Shown: positions 8,766 to 16,973 of the stretch, one piece after another
Position numbering within the stretch: position 1 is the stretch's first letter
How the letters are laid out: every line of letters starts with the position of its first letter
Source of the DNA: COMBO-56-21 sp963705355
GTDB lineage: Archaea; Thermoplasmatota; Thermoplasmata; UBA10834
Reading direction: 5' to 3'
DNA: 64,000 nucleotides
Assembly (NCBI GenBank): GCA_963705355.1
Contig: OY970070.1
Location: 1,612,001-1,676,000, forward strand
Made by a program: the position numbers and the translations under genes
The notes under the pieces: generated by a model
Told to the model about the DNA's origin: nothing
Database searches by the model: none
What the model saw: only the letters and a program-made list of their open reading frames with translations

Positions 8766-9209
8766 TGCAGACATGCTTGATGCAGGACCCTCCCTCGAGT
8801 CCGCCATTTCCTTCATGTGTTCGTGAGTTGAGCTCAATCAGATCGCTGATGTTGAGACTTGCGCGATGATGTGAGAGTCCCGCCAAGGCAGTGCTCAGGG
8901 TTCTGTTTCATTCTCTTGCTTCTGGGAAAAGACCGTAAGTAAGGAAAGGTGCCGCCCATTTTCCTACCGGTAGTAAATGTGCCAGATTTAATCACCGGTA
9001 GATTCCGGGCCGCAATCCGGGCGCTCGCACATTCTGCTCATATCGATTTGTCTAGCATTCAAACCGAGATAATGATCATTGTTGCACACGTTTTTGCGCG
9101 CATCCAGTGATTCTTAGGGGTAAACTCGAGGCCAAAATCCCGGTAGGACCACTTCATCATAACATCCATAGGGAAGAAAAAGCGATTCTATTCTGACCGA
9201 GGAACCTGT
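8766..9209. other. Non-coding stretch with short dispersed motifs
   Basis: No gene is supported here. It holds one copy of the GGAAAAG dispersed element (8920-8950), a TTTTCCTACCG motif (8959-8969) that recurs before eS17 and tRNA-Arg, and a CCGGGCCGCAATCCG word (about 9006-9020) that also occurs near 57,188. Confidence 0.5.
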
Positions 9210-9416
9210 GTGGATTACCGAAAAACGAAGATGCTATTCTTGATGGTGCCCTTTCTTGTGCTCACCATAGCCGGAGCTATTGCCGTGCTGCTAGCCTCGA
9301 CGACAGTGATGGTAGCAGGAAAGGGCACGATCTTCTATGACCCGCTAGGTGTCCCTGGTATCATAGCGATAATCGTTGGATTGGCAGGACTTCTGTTATT
9401 GAGGATAACCAAATAG
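9210..9416 (+). CDS. Small two-helix membrane protein
   Basis: A 68-residue protein made of two hydrophobic segments (about residues 8-30 and 44-64) separated by a short Gly-rich turn with a basic end, so it is probably an integral membrane hairpin. The start is GTG 9210 with GAGGAAC about 6 bases upstream. No family is recognised. It is the first of three unassigned genes in a repeat-bearing accessory stretch. Confidence 0.5.
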   Translation: MDYRKTKMLFLMVPFLVLTIAGAIAVLLASTTVMVAGKGTIFYDPLGVPGIIAIIVGLAGLLLLRITK

Positions 9417-9423
9417 AAGAATC

Positions 9424-9449
9424 AAGAGGTTTAGCTCCGTCCTCAATCC
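9424..9449 (+). repeat. 26-bp direct repeat, copy 1
   Basis: This segment matches 10402-10427 at 24 of 26 positions; both contain TTAGCTCCG and CTCAATCC. The two copies flank the gene at 9662-10372 and each lies just after a stop codon. Confidence 0.7.
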
Positions 9450-9661
9450 GAGATAACCCTCTAGTGCGTTGAAGGCGATTAGCCAGCAAAATCACCCGCA
9501 AATCGTTCGCAATTCCTAGCTAGAGAACGTTCTTTGCTTGTGGAAGCCTTCAGACCGACCTTCGAATGCAGATTCGCATGACTCCCTGGACAAACCACCA
9601 GACCAATGGAAGACCTTAAGGAACGAAATGCCATCCAGACTGGGGGCAGGAGAGGAGTGAA

Positions 9662-10372
9662 TTGGCCTACCTTAATGAGATTTTTCAGAATCCACTATTT
9701 TTGGTGATTACTACTGGGCTTGTTGCATTCGTTGGCGGCTATGCTTTACACTGGCTTCAAACTCGGAAGGAGGATTTGAAGGAAGACCTCGACAAGATTT
9801 ACATTCCAATCCACAGATTGCTGAAGAAAGAACTCGATGCCAAGGAATTCCGACTGAATCGACCTGAAGTTCCGTCATACTATGGTCTCGACCGCAGCCT
9901 CGAAGATTGTCTCGAACACCGCTTGTTGCCGCGAGTCTTCAAGAGATTCCGGAGTCATCTATGGGACTTGGTTCGGTTGTCGAAGGAAGCAGCTTCAAAG
10001 GACAGAGTTCTGGACGAGATAGTCAAGAAGGAACTGAAAACCAACGTGGACAGGATGAGAAAGGATCCTGTTCAATCAGGTTTGTTGAATCCTGCACTCT
10101 TTCAAACACTGGAATACCGACTTCTATTTCCAATACGCAAAGACTCCATTGAAGATGTTAAGAACCTGATTAAGGAGATCAAGGAAAACAATGCTGTTAC
10201 AGGGGACAAGGACCTGTTCGGGACGAAGGCAGAGGAACTGTTCTACTTGATCAAGCCCAAAATCAAAGAGGCGCGTGATGTCTACTTGAAATCAGCTGGA
10301 GGTTATTTCGCACGCCTAGAGTCTGTTCAGTCTCGATTGACCAAACGTCTGGCGAAACGCGCGCGGTACTAA
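9662..10372 (+). CDS. Unrecognised membrane-anchored helical protein
   Basis: A 236-residue protein with one N-terminal membrane helix (about residues 12-32) followed by a long, charged, Lys/Glu/Leu-rich cytoplasmic part that should be largely helical. TTG 9662 is preceded by a strong purine ribosome site (GGAGAGGAG). No enzyme motif is seen. It is flanked by a 26-bp direct repeat (9424-9449 and 10402-10427), which suggests that the gene arrived or duplicated as a unit. The family is not recognised. Confidence 0.6.
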   Translation: MAYLNEIFQNPLFLVITTGLVAFVGGYALHWLQTRKEDLKEDLDKIYIPIHRLLKKELDAKEFRLNRPEVPSYYGLDRSLEDCLEHRLLPRVFKRFRSHLWDLVRLSKEAASKDRVLDEIVKKELKTNVDRMRKDPVQSGLLNPALFQTLEYRLLFPIRKDSIEDVKNLIKEIKENNAVTGDKDLFGTKAEELFYLIKPKIKEARDVYLKSAGGYFARLESVQSRLTKRLAKRARY

Positions 10373-10401
10373 TGCAAAGTAGGTGAGACAAGAGAAAAAG
10401 G

Positions 10402-10427
10402 AAGAGGCTTAGCTCCGGCCTCAATCC
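10402..10427 (+). repeat. 26-bp direct repeat, copy 2
   Basis: Second copy of the repeat at 9424-9449, with two mismatches, 30 bases after the stop of the gene at 9662-10372. Confidence 0.7.
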
Positions 10428-10469
10428 CCGCTGATTGAACTCGCATCATGACTACTGGCTCAGTGAAGG

Positions 10470-10493
10470 TGCGATTCCCACCGGGCCCGCCAT
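10470..10493 (+). other. tRNA 3'-end-like fragment
   Basis: The bases GGTGCGATTCCCACC form a T-arm-like hairpin and run into CGGGCCCG followed by CCA, as at the 3' end of a tRNA with a GGGCCCG-type acceptor. No matching 5' half is found upstream, so this is a remnant or a chance likeness, possibly an old integration site. Confidence 0.35.
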
Positions 10494-10541
10494 GATTCTC
10501 GGAAAAGCCAATATCTCCAACGGAGTCATTACAGGGAAGGC

Positions 10542-11120
10542 ATGAGCATGACGGAAATCTCGAAGCAACTTACCCTCAAGGTCCCAAGGAAGGCGATCTA
10601 TAGGTTTCTAGGCGAAAACGATCTGTGCGCAAGAATGAATGATTTCGTTTCCGACATTACTGTGCAACCACTTCTAGTAGCCAGTCAGGACCTCGGACAG
10701 GGCGGGGGAGAGCTGGAAAGCATTATCGCAAGAATAACGAAAATGGCGAAGGCGAATCCCTGGGCAGGCAAAGAATGCAACGAGATCGTCAAGTCCTTGA
10801 GGATCTTGCATGAAGGGACTAAGGAAGGACCTCGAGTCGCTGGCGAAGTTATGAATCCGCAGTTCTTCAAAACACGCGTTATGGAGGAGGTGCCAGAATC
10901 GCATGTCGTGATCGAGGTGGGTGCGGGACGAACTGGGGTTCGTTGCGAAGCCGATCTTGTAGAGCATGGAGAGACCACAGATGTCCAGTTGAAAGTGAAA
11001 GGAACGGAAGCCTCGTCAGCTGAGACTCACTCAGCGCTGTTTGCTATCGTTCGGGACCTGGTTTCTTTTGAGCAAGGATACCTGGCCCGCATGAGAATGG
11101 AATACTTCGAGCGTAGTTGA
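10542..11120 (+). CDS. Unrecognised soluble protein
   Basis: A 192-residue soluble protein starting at ATG 10542, or ATG 10548, with GGGAAGG just upstream. It begins MTEISKQLTLKVPRKAIYRF (second Met) and has a mixed alpha/beta appearance with no catalytic motif, membrane helix or signal. The region IEVGAGRTGVRCEADLVEHG looks like a beta hairpin. An ATATC-containing element at about 10510 could serve as its promoter. No family is recognised; it is the last of three orphan genes before thyX. Confidence 0.55.
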   Translation: MSMTEISKQLTLKVPRKAIYRFLGENDLCARMNDFVSDITVQPLLVASQDLGQGGGELESIIARITKMAKANPWAGKECNEIVKSLRILHEGTKEGPRVAGEVMNPQFFKTRVMEEVPESHVVIEVGAGRTGVRCEADLVEHGETTDVQLKVKGTEASSAETHSALFAIVRDLVSFEQGYLARMRMEYFERS

Positions 11121-11442
11121 ATCAGAGATGATGTGATAGCGCTTGTTCAACCCCAGTTCCGTCTTGTCGACCTCGGCCTTGCCTCGGAAAAGCCCATAGG
11201 GGAGGAATGGCAAAAAGAAAAGGGTTTGGTGGCAGCCCGCATGCTTCCCCGATTGATTTTGAGCCAGTCGCCGGGTTCAAATCCCGGCGGAATTGCCACA
11301 TGAAAAAGACGTAAAAGGGTTTGTGGGGAACGAACGGCATCATCGTTTCCGACAGGCCAGCAACTTTTGAAGGTCGGTTTTCGCGCCTACAAAAGCATTT
11401 AGGCACCGGACGTCTTTAGGCCCTTTCCCGGCAGGTGCGGAA
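11121..11442. other. Intergenic stretch with dispersed repeat and tRNA-like remnant
   Basis: No protein gene is supported. It contains a copy of the CTCGGAAAAGCCCATA element (11181-11211) and a tRNA-like hairpin set (11230-11298), listed separately. Confidence 0.5.
11230..11298 (+). other. Degenerate tRNA-like sequence
   Basis: A 69-base stretch is closed by TGGCA/TGCCA. It contains a perfect 7-bp T-arm-like hairpin around TTCAAAT (CGCCGGG/CCCGGCG) and a possible anticodon arm with loop TTTTGAG. The acceptor pairs only over five bases and no D-arm is clear, so it looks like a decayed tRNA gene or tRNA-derived insertion scar rather than a working tRNA. Confidence 0.35.
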
Positions 11443-12159
11443 TTGAAGGTCGTGCTTCTCAACTACACCAAGAACCCTGACAAGATCTGCGCGGCGGCAG
11501 CTCAGTCGTGCTATTCGGAGAAAGGCGCGTCCGAGCTGTTCGAGACCACGACGGACGAGCGCGCTAAGAAGATGATCAAGAAGGTCGTGGACATGGGGCA
11601 TCTTTCGGTCGTGGAGCACGCGTACTTCACTTTCAGCTTGGAGGGCGTCTCAAGGTCGCTCACGCACCAGCTCGTGAGGCACAGAGTCGCCTCGTATTCC
11701 CAGCAGAGCCAGAGATATGTCAGCATGGACAAGGCCGAGTACGTCATCCCTCCATCGATCAAAGAGGACCCTGAGGCCAAGATGCTCTTCAGGAAGGCGA
11801 TGGACGACAACTGGAAGGTGTACAAGCAGCTGGTCAAGAAGGTGGAGAAGGAAGACGCGAGATATGTTCTGCCGAACGCCTGTTCGACCAACATAACCGT
11901 GACCATGAATGCGCGCGAGCTTTGGCACTTCTTCAACCTAAGGTGTTGCAGGCGCGCACAGTGGGAGATTCGAATGATGGCTTGGAAGATGCTCGCAGAG
12001 GTGAAGGAGGTCGCTCCTATCCTTTTCGACAATGCAGGGCCTGGGTGTTTCCGAGGGCCGTGCCCGGAGGGTGACTACGCCTGCGGGAGACCGTATAAGA
12101 AGGGGGAGATTCCCTCGGACGAGGAGATGCTCGTCGAAAGCATGAAGCCAGAAGGCTGA
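11443..12159 (+). CDS. thyX: Flavin-dependent thymidylate synthase
   Basis: ThyX makes dTMP from dUMP using FAD, NADPH and methylene-tetrahydrofolate, and replaces ThyA. The 238-residue protein carries the defining motif RHRVASYSQQSQRY (residues 79-92: RHR 79-81 and S89). It also has typical flanks: EHAYFTFSLEGVSRSLTHQL before it, and the C-terminal RELWHFFNLRCCRRAQWEIR, which carries the conserved substrate-binding Arg cluster. Length is normal. The start is TTG 11443, with a purine-rich site (GGTGCGG) upstream. It stands alone, ahead of the eS17 gene. Confidence 0.96.
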   Translation: MKVVLLNYTKNPDKICAAAAQSCYSEKGASELFETTTDERAKKMIKKVVDMGHLSVVEHAYFTFSLEGVSRSLTHQLVRHRVASYSQQSQRYVSMDKAEYVIPPSIKEDPEAKMLFRKAMDDNWKVYKQLVKKVEKEDARYVLPNACSTNITVTMNARELWHFFNLRCCRRAQWEIRMMAWKMLAEVKEVAPILFDNAGPGCFRGPCPEGDYACGRPYKKGEIPSDEEMLVESMKPEG

Positions 12160-12234
12160 GCCATTCGGGCGCTTTCAGAGACACTTCCAGATTGTCGCAG
12201 ATTGCTCGACTGCCGAAGCACCTTGTTCCAAAAA

Positions 12235-12244
12235 CCATATATAG
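12235..12244 (+). promoter_or_regulatory. TATA box of the eS17 gene
   Basis: CCATATATAGG lies 34-43 bases upstream of the GTG start at 12278, the expected position for an archaeal promoter with a short leader. A TTTTCCTACCG word follows at 12249-12259. Confidence 0.75.
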
Positions 12245-12277
12245 GCCCTTTTCCTACCGAGGCCAATCGGTGAGCCC

Positions 12278-12469
12278 GTGGGCAACATCAGACCGACATA
12301 CATCAAAAGGGTAGCCATCGAACTGGTCCAGAGGTACCCAGAGCAGTTCACCAGTGACTACCAGCACAACAAGCTGATGGTCGCGAAGCTCACCGATGTG
12401 CGCTACGTCTCCATGAGGAACAAGATCGCCGGGTACGTGACGAGGTACCGGACGCACTATGAGGCGTAG
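12278..12469 (+). CDS. rps17e: Ribosomal protein eS17 (S17e)
   Basis: A 63-residue small-subunit protein, present in archaea and eukaryotes and absent from bacteria. It begins MGNIRPTYIKRVAIELVQRY and has the family core FTSDYQHNKLMVAKLTDV followed by the basic RNIAGYV-like segment (MRNKIAGYVTRY). Length is typical of archaea. The start is GTG 12278 with GGTGA upstream and a clear TATA element at 12235-12244. It is one of the best markers that this is an archaeal chromosome. Confidence 0.96.
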   Translation: MGNIRPTYIKRVAIELVQRYPEQFTSDYQHNKLMVAKLTDVRYVSMRNKIAGYVTRYRTHYEA

Positions 12470-12562
12470 GGAGTACCAACCGACACCGATTCTGCCTGCG
12501 CACATTCTTGCAGCCTGCTTCGCTATTGCATCCGTCTAATGGAATCGCTCGGTGAGCCACCA

Positions 12563-13540
12563 ATGGAACCAGCAGTCGAGACAAAGTCGCTGACCAGGGT
12601 GTTCAATCCCAAGAAGAAGAAAGAGGGCAAATCAGTGACGGCTCTCAATCGGGTAGACCTGCGGATCGAAAATGGCGAGCTGTTCGGCCTGCTCGGCCCG
12701 AACGGTGCTGGCAAGACTACCCTTCTCAAGATACTCAGCACGCTCCTTCTCCCCACGTCGGGCAAGGCCTACGTGGCCGGCTTCGATGTCGAAAAGGATT
12801 TTCAGGAGGTGCGAAAGCGGATCAACATGGTCTCGGGCGGCGAGATCTCAGGCTACGGACTTCTGACGGTGAGAGAGAACCTGTGGATGTTCACTCAGTT
12901 CTACGGTATGAAGAGCGCCCTCGCGTTCAAGCGGATCGACGAGATGCTCGATCTCTTCGGGATGTCTGAAAAGAAGAACGAGAAGGTGCGGACGCTCTCG
13001 ACTGGAATGAGACAGAAGATGAACGTCATCCGAGGGTTCGTCACGGACCCTGATATCCTGTTCTTGGACGAGCCCACCCTCGGGCTCGATGTGAATGCGA
13101 GCCGAGTCATCAGGGATTACATCGTCGAATGGGTCGAGAAGCAGTCCGACAAGACCGTGCTCCTGACAACGCACTACATGGCCGAGGCCGACCAGCTCTG
13201 CGACAGGATAGCGATCATCGACGATGGCAAGATCCTGGCCTGCGACACGCCGGATAATCTGAAGAAGTTGGTCAAGACGAGCACGATGCTGAAGATCGAC
13301 GTCACGCTGCTCAACAACAAGGGCGTCTTGGACATGATTCCAGGCGTCGAGAAGTTCACCTACACCGATGATCCTGCGAGCAACATGACCAGCCTGAAAT
13401 TCGTGCTCCGCGACGAATCTGCGGTCTCCGACATAGTCTCCGAGATCGTTCACAGCGGGGCGAAGATACTCGGGCTCAGGAAGACCGAGCCCACTCTCGA
13501 AGACGTCTTCATCAAGATGGTGGGAAAGGGGTTCGAGTGA
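12563..13540 (+). CDS. ABC-2 type exporter, ATP-binding protein
   Basis: A 325-residue ATPase of the drug/lipid ABC-2 exporter type (DrrA-like). Walker A GPNGAGKTT is at residues 45-53, the signature is LSTGMRQKM and Walker B is ILFLDEPTLGLD; an H-loop (LLTTHYMAEADQLCD) is present. A C-terminal extension after the H-loop matches the family. ATG 12563 is chosen because GGTGAG lies 6 bases before it; an in-frame ATG at 12539 lacks a site. Two permease genes follow with overlapping codons, so the three form one operon. The substrate is unknown. Confidence 0.93.
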   Translation: MEPAVETKSLTRVFNPKKKKEGKSVTALNRVDLRIENGELFGLLGPNGAGKTTLLKILSTLLLPTSGKAYVAGFDVEKDFQEVRKRINMVSGGEISGYGLLTVRENLWMFTQFYGMKSALAFKRIDEMLDLFGMSEKKNEKVRTLSTGMRQKMNVIRGFVTDPDILFLDEPTLGLDVNASRVIRDYIVEWVEKQSDKTVLLTTHYMAEADQLCDRIAIIDDGKILACDTPDNLKKLVKTSTMLKIDVTLLNNKGVLDMIPGVEKFTYTDDPASNMTSLKFVLRDESAVSDIVSEIVHSGAKILGLRKTEPTLEDVFIKMVGKGFE

Positions 13541-14361
13541 CGGAGACTTGGCTCATTAGGAACCTGAGAGCTATTAGAGGTCGGGCGTACCCCAGGATGA
13601 TCGGTTCGACCAGGGAGCCGAGCTGGGTCCTCTTCGATGTCTTCCTGCCCCTTCTAACGGTCGCGGCCTACGCGTACATCTACAAATTCATGAAGGCACC
13701 CGAAGAGTTTGTGGGATTCGTCATCCTGGGCGGTGCGATGACGGCCTTCTGGCTGAACATACTCTGGAGCATGGCCTCGCAACTCTACTGGGAGAAGGAG
13801 ATCGGCAATCTGTCCCTCTACCTGATGGCGCCGATCTCCAGGATGTCGATACTCGCGGGCATGGCCGTGGGGGGACTGTTCGAGACGACCTTGAGGGCGG
13901 TATCGACCCTCACGATAGGCATAGTGCTGTTCGGCATCGCGCTCTCGCTATCCAGTCCGGTCATGCTCATAGTCGTCTTCCTCGTCACGATGATCGCCCT
14001 CTACGGCATGGGGATGATGTTCGCGTCGCTCTACCTACTGTTCGGGCGCGAGGCGTACCACATGTCGAGCCTTATGACCGAGCCGATATACTTGGCGTCC
14101 GGATTCTACTTCCCCGTGAAGGCTCTGGGTTTCTGGGCCGCAGCGGGCGCGTCGATTATTCCGATAACGCTCGGGCTTGATGCGCTCAGGCAGTTGTTCT
14201 ACCCATCGACCGAGTCGCAGTACGGCTTCCTTCCGATAGGGATGGAGACGATCATACTCAGCGTGCTTTGCATCGTGTTCGTCTTGCTCTCGAAGAGGTC
14301 ACTCGATTACATGGAAAAGCTGGGCAAGACCAGCGGGAGGCTGACGCTCAGATGGCAGTGA
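13537..14361 (+). CDS. ABC-2 type exporter, permease 1
   Basis: A 274-residue permease with about six hydrophobic helices, of the ABC-2 membrane family. The GTG start overlaps the TGA of the ATPase (GTGA), giving tight coupling. A central LYWEKEIGNLSLYLMAPISR is the usual cytoplasmic segment after the second helix. It is paired with a second, sequence-divergent permease, so the exporter is probably a heterodimer in the membrane. Confidence 0.88.
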   Translation: MTETWLIRNLRAIRGRAYPRMIGSTREPSWVLFDVFLPLLTVAAYAYIYKFMKAPEEFVGFVILGGAMTAFWLNILWSMASQLYWEKEIGNLSLYLMAPISRMSILAGMAVGGLFETTLRAVSTLTIGIVLFGIALSLSSPVMLIVVFLVTMIALYGMGMMFASLYLLFGREAYHMSSLMTEPIYLASGFYFPVKALGFWAAAGASIIPITLGLDALRQLFYPSTESQYGFLPIGMETIILSVLCIVFVLLSKRSLDYMEKLGKTSGRLTLRWQ

Positions 14362-15215
14362 GCAGCAACTTGCGCACCTTCAAGATCGCAGCCTGGCTGG
14401 GCTGGGAGATGGAGGCCAACTGGACGGATCCGTTTCTGTTCGCCACCTACTCGGTCGTCAAGCCTCTCGCCGGCACGCTGATACTCGTGTTCATGTACCT
14501 CGTGATCACGCATGGCGAGACCGACACGATGTTCTTCTCCTTCATGTACGTGGGGAACGCGTTCTACATGTTCGTGGCAGATGTGCTCTTCGGTGTCACA
14601 TGGGTCATTCACGACGACAGGGAACATTACATGACCCTGAAACAGGTCTACATCGCCCCGATCAAGTTCCACACATACATCTTCGGCAGGGCTGCAATCA
14701 AGATTGCAATCACATCGTTCGGAGTGCTGCTGACGCTCCTCTTCGGAGTGCTCCTTCTCGGCGTCGACATCAACCTAGCCGCAGTCAACTGGCCGCTGTT
14801 CATCGTGGCCCTAGGTCTCGGCTTAGCCACTCTGGCGATCATGGGTCTCGCGCTGGGAGGCGTGACGTTCCTCACGGCCAAACATGCGATGGGCATCAAC
14901 GAAGGGATCGCCGGGGTCTTCTATGTGCTCTCGGGCGTGATCTTCCCGATAACCATCCTCCCGGTCTGGGCGCAGTCGATTTCGAAGTTCCTGCCTGTCA
15001 CCTACTGGATGGAGGGAGTGCGTAGAGGCCTCGAGCCGGGCGTGATGTCACAGCTCGGACCGGTTACCGGCCTCCAGAGCTTCAGCGACCTGCAGCTCTT
15101 GCTAACTCTTGTGTTGACGACGGTGGCGTTCCTATTCATCTCGCTGGGTATCTTCAGGTATGCTGACAAGGTCGCGCGTAAGAAAGGCAAGATCGACTGG
15201 ACGAGCGCGTATTGA
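14352..15215 (+). CDS. ABC-2 type exporter, permease 2
   Basis: A 287-residue partner permease with about six helices. ATG 14352 overlaps the end of permease 1 by 10 bases; the longer upstream frame is discarded because it would run inside that gene. The segment VTWVIHDDREHYMTLKQVYI corresponds to the cytoplasmic coupling region, and VIFPITILPVWAQSISKFLP to the family's late signature. It is the last gene of the three-gene operon; a run of five T follows at 15238-15242. Confidence 0.88.
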   Translation: MAVSSNLRTFKIAAWLGWEMEANWTDPFLFATYSVVKPLAGTLILVFMYLVITHGETDTMFFSFMYVGNAFYMFVADVLFGVTWVIHDDREHYMTLKQVYIAPIKFHTYIFGRAAIKIAITSFGVLLTLLFGVLLLGVDINLAAVNWPLFIVALGLGLATLAIMGLALGGVTFLTAKHAMGINEGIAGVFYVLSGVIFPITILPVWAQSISKFLPVTYWMEGVRRGLEPGVMSQLGPVTGLQSFSDLQLLLTLVLTTVAFLFISLGIFRYADKVARKKGKIDWTSAY

Positions 15216-15284
15216 CCCGTCATCTGCCATGGGAGCCTTTTTCTACCGATGTCCTCATGAAGGTGTCTGCGCGCAGGGGCCCAT

Positions 15285-15358
15285 GCCCGAGTGGGGTAGC
15301 TTGGATATCCTAGAAGCCTGCGGAGCTTCGGACCTGGGTTCGAATCCCAGCTCGGGCG
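15285..15358 (+). tRNA. tRNA-Arg (anticodon GCG)
   Basis: A complete cloverleaf: acceptor GCCCGAG/CTCGGGC with discriminator G, a D-arm, and anticodon arm GAAGC-CTGCGGA-GCTTC with anticodon GCG reading CGC. The T-arm is CTGGG-TTCGAAT-CCCAG. No intron is present and CCA is not encoded. It lies between the exporter operon and the convergent MttB-family gene. Confidence 0.95.
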
Positions 15359-15382
15359 CCTGCGCGATTTCTTGGAGGAGCA

Positions 15383-16807
15383 TCACGAGAATCTCTTGAT
15401 GAACTCGGTCATTCTAGCAGACTCGTCTTTCGACACCATCAGAGCCTTCGGTCTGCTTAGCATTGCCTTGACCTCCACCTTCGCCCTTCTTAGCAGGTCG
15501 CCTCTTGCGCCTGAGTCCCCTTTCCCTGAGAACGAACTCTCCGAGTTGCCCGTTCCTGAGAGCTCTTTCTTGAACCGCGTGAGAGTGTGCCTCTTCCCGA
15601 GGAAGTTGCCGTCGAGACCCGCTTCTCGAATCGTCTCGAACGAAATCGCGACATCATCGGCTGCGAACTCGCGGGCGAACCCGCGGGCAACCTCCCAGAC
15701 CCATGCATCGACCAACAGTTGCTCGAACGATGCTCCGGCCGCCTGATCGATCCCTCCCAGACCTGAGCCGAGATCCGACGGCACCAAGGCCTGCATGGCC
15801 ATGTAAGGGACTCCGTCCCTTACTCTTCCAAGAAGAAGGGAACTATTCTCGAGGGAGATTCCTGCAACCATCGTAGGGAGGCCGTAGAACCTGCCCATCT
15901 GACCGGCTCCCGTTCTCATGAGTTCCCCCTCGAGCGCGCCGTAGTCTATGGAACCTGTCGCCAGATCTCCTGGGACAGAATCGCTGCTGTAGATCCACGG
16001 GGCGCCTTTCCTCGCGACCTGCGAGATGACAAGGCTGGCTAGGTTCTCGGCGTTTACCTGAGCGAGGGAACCCGCGAGGGTCACCGGGGAAGTAAGTCCG
16101 GCAACGGAAGCTACCATTGCGACCACAGGAATGCCGGCCCGAGCGAACTCCACTTGCGCCTCCGAGAGTCCGCTTTCAAATGCTAGCGGCGATATTGGAC
16201 ATTGGACTGACGAGAATATTGGCCGTCTTCTGAGTTCCTCGTATCCTCCGGTGATTATTGATGCGAGCTCGATCATGTCTCTAGCTTCCTGTACGCTGGA
16301 TACTCCGCCCTGGAAATGCTTGGTCGAGTGCTCAAGGCTTGTCTTGAACTCAACGATGTTCTTCAGATGCAGCGGCTGGTCAAGCGCGCCCACCATCCCC
16401 CAGCAGAAATCGACCTGAGGAAGCGCCTCCGACAACACGACGAAATTCCGATAGTCTTCCAGGGTCGAGGGTCGCGACTCGCCGGTGAGGAGGTCTTTCA
16501 CATAGACCCCTTCTCCCCCGTTAGCCACCCGGATCCTGTCGCTCACTGGAATTCGGACGTCCCGTGACTTGTCCCTGGCCGCAAGGAGGATCGATTTCGG
16601 AGCGTTAGCAAGAGATGTCCTCGCGAGGCTTTCGGGGATGAGAACTCTCTTCCCGGTTTTCGATACCTCCGCTCCGGCTGTGGTTAGCATATTCGCGACG
16701 CTTTCGCTATGGACGACTACTCCCACTTCCTCAAGGACTCTAAGCGAGGTCTCGTGAACCCTCCTTATCTCCTCGTTGTCCAGAAATGCCAGCCTTCCCC
16801 TGGCCAT
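15383..16807 (-). CDS. MttB-family (non-pyrrolysine) methyltransferase, second copy
   Basis: A 474-residue MttB-superfamily TIM barrel, distantly related to the one at 7308-8765. Typical segments are an N-terminal DNEEIRRVHETSLRVLEEVG, then SSVQCPISPLAFESGLSE and the central GAPWIYSSDSVPGDLATG. There is no in-frame amber codon. ATG 16807 is preferred because GGGGTGA lies just upstream and the homology starts there; the frame is open for 48 codons further but that part has no family content. It diverges from the FAD/Fe-S dehydrogenase operon, with which it may share regulation. The methyl donor is unknown and no corrinoid protein gene is adjacent. Confidence 0.83.
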   Translation of the reverse strand: MARGRLAFLDNEEIRRVHETSLRVLEEVGVVVHSESVANMLTTAGAEVSKTGKRVLIPESLARTSLANAPKSILLAARDKSRDVRIPVSDRIRVANGGEGVYVKDLLTGESRPSTLEDYRNFVVLSEALPQVDFCWGMVGALDQPLHLKNIVEFKTSLEHSTKHFQGGVSSVQEARDMIELASIITGGYEELRRRPIFSSVQCPISPLAFESGLSEAQVEFARAGIPVVAMVASVAGLTSPVTLAGSLAQVNAENLASLVISQVARKGAPWIYSSDSVPGDLATGSIDYGALEGELMRTGAGQMGRFYGLPTMVAGISLENSSLLLGRVRDGVPYMAMQALVPSDLGSGLGGIDQAAGASFEQLLVDAWVWEVARGFAREFAADDVAISFETIREAGLDGNFLGKRHTLTRFKKELSGTGNSESSFSGKGDSGARGDLLRRAKVEVKAMLSRPKALMVSKDESARMTEFIKRFS

Positions 16808-16973
16808 TCCTTCACCCCTGTTCCGTGTTGGAGAAGCTCTTCGGGCGAATGTACTTTTTGATGCCCTCTGCCTGGAGGGCCAGTCGAAGCGGTCTCCCTG
16901 CCAATGGTCAAATACATTGCTTTCAATCACGGTGTGTCGTTTGGCGCTCAAGGAACTTCAGGTGATGCGTGTC

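Noticed and set aside
7308..16807. Pyrrolysine in the MttB-family genes
   Set aside because: Both reading frames are free of internal TAG codons, so they belong to the non-pyrrolysine branch.
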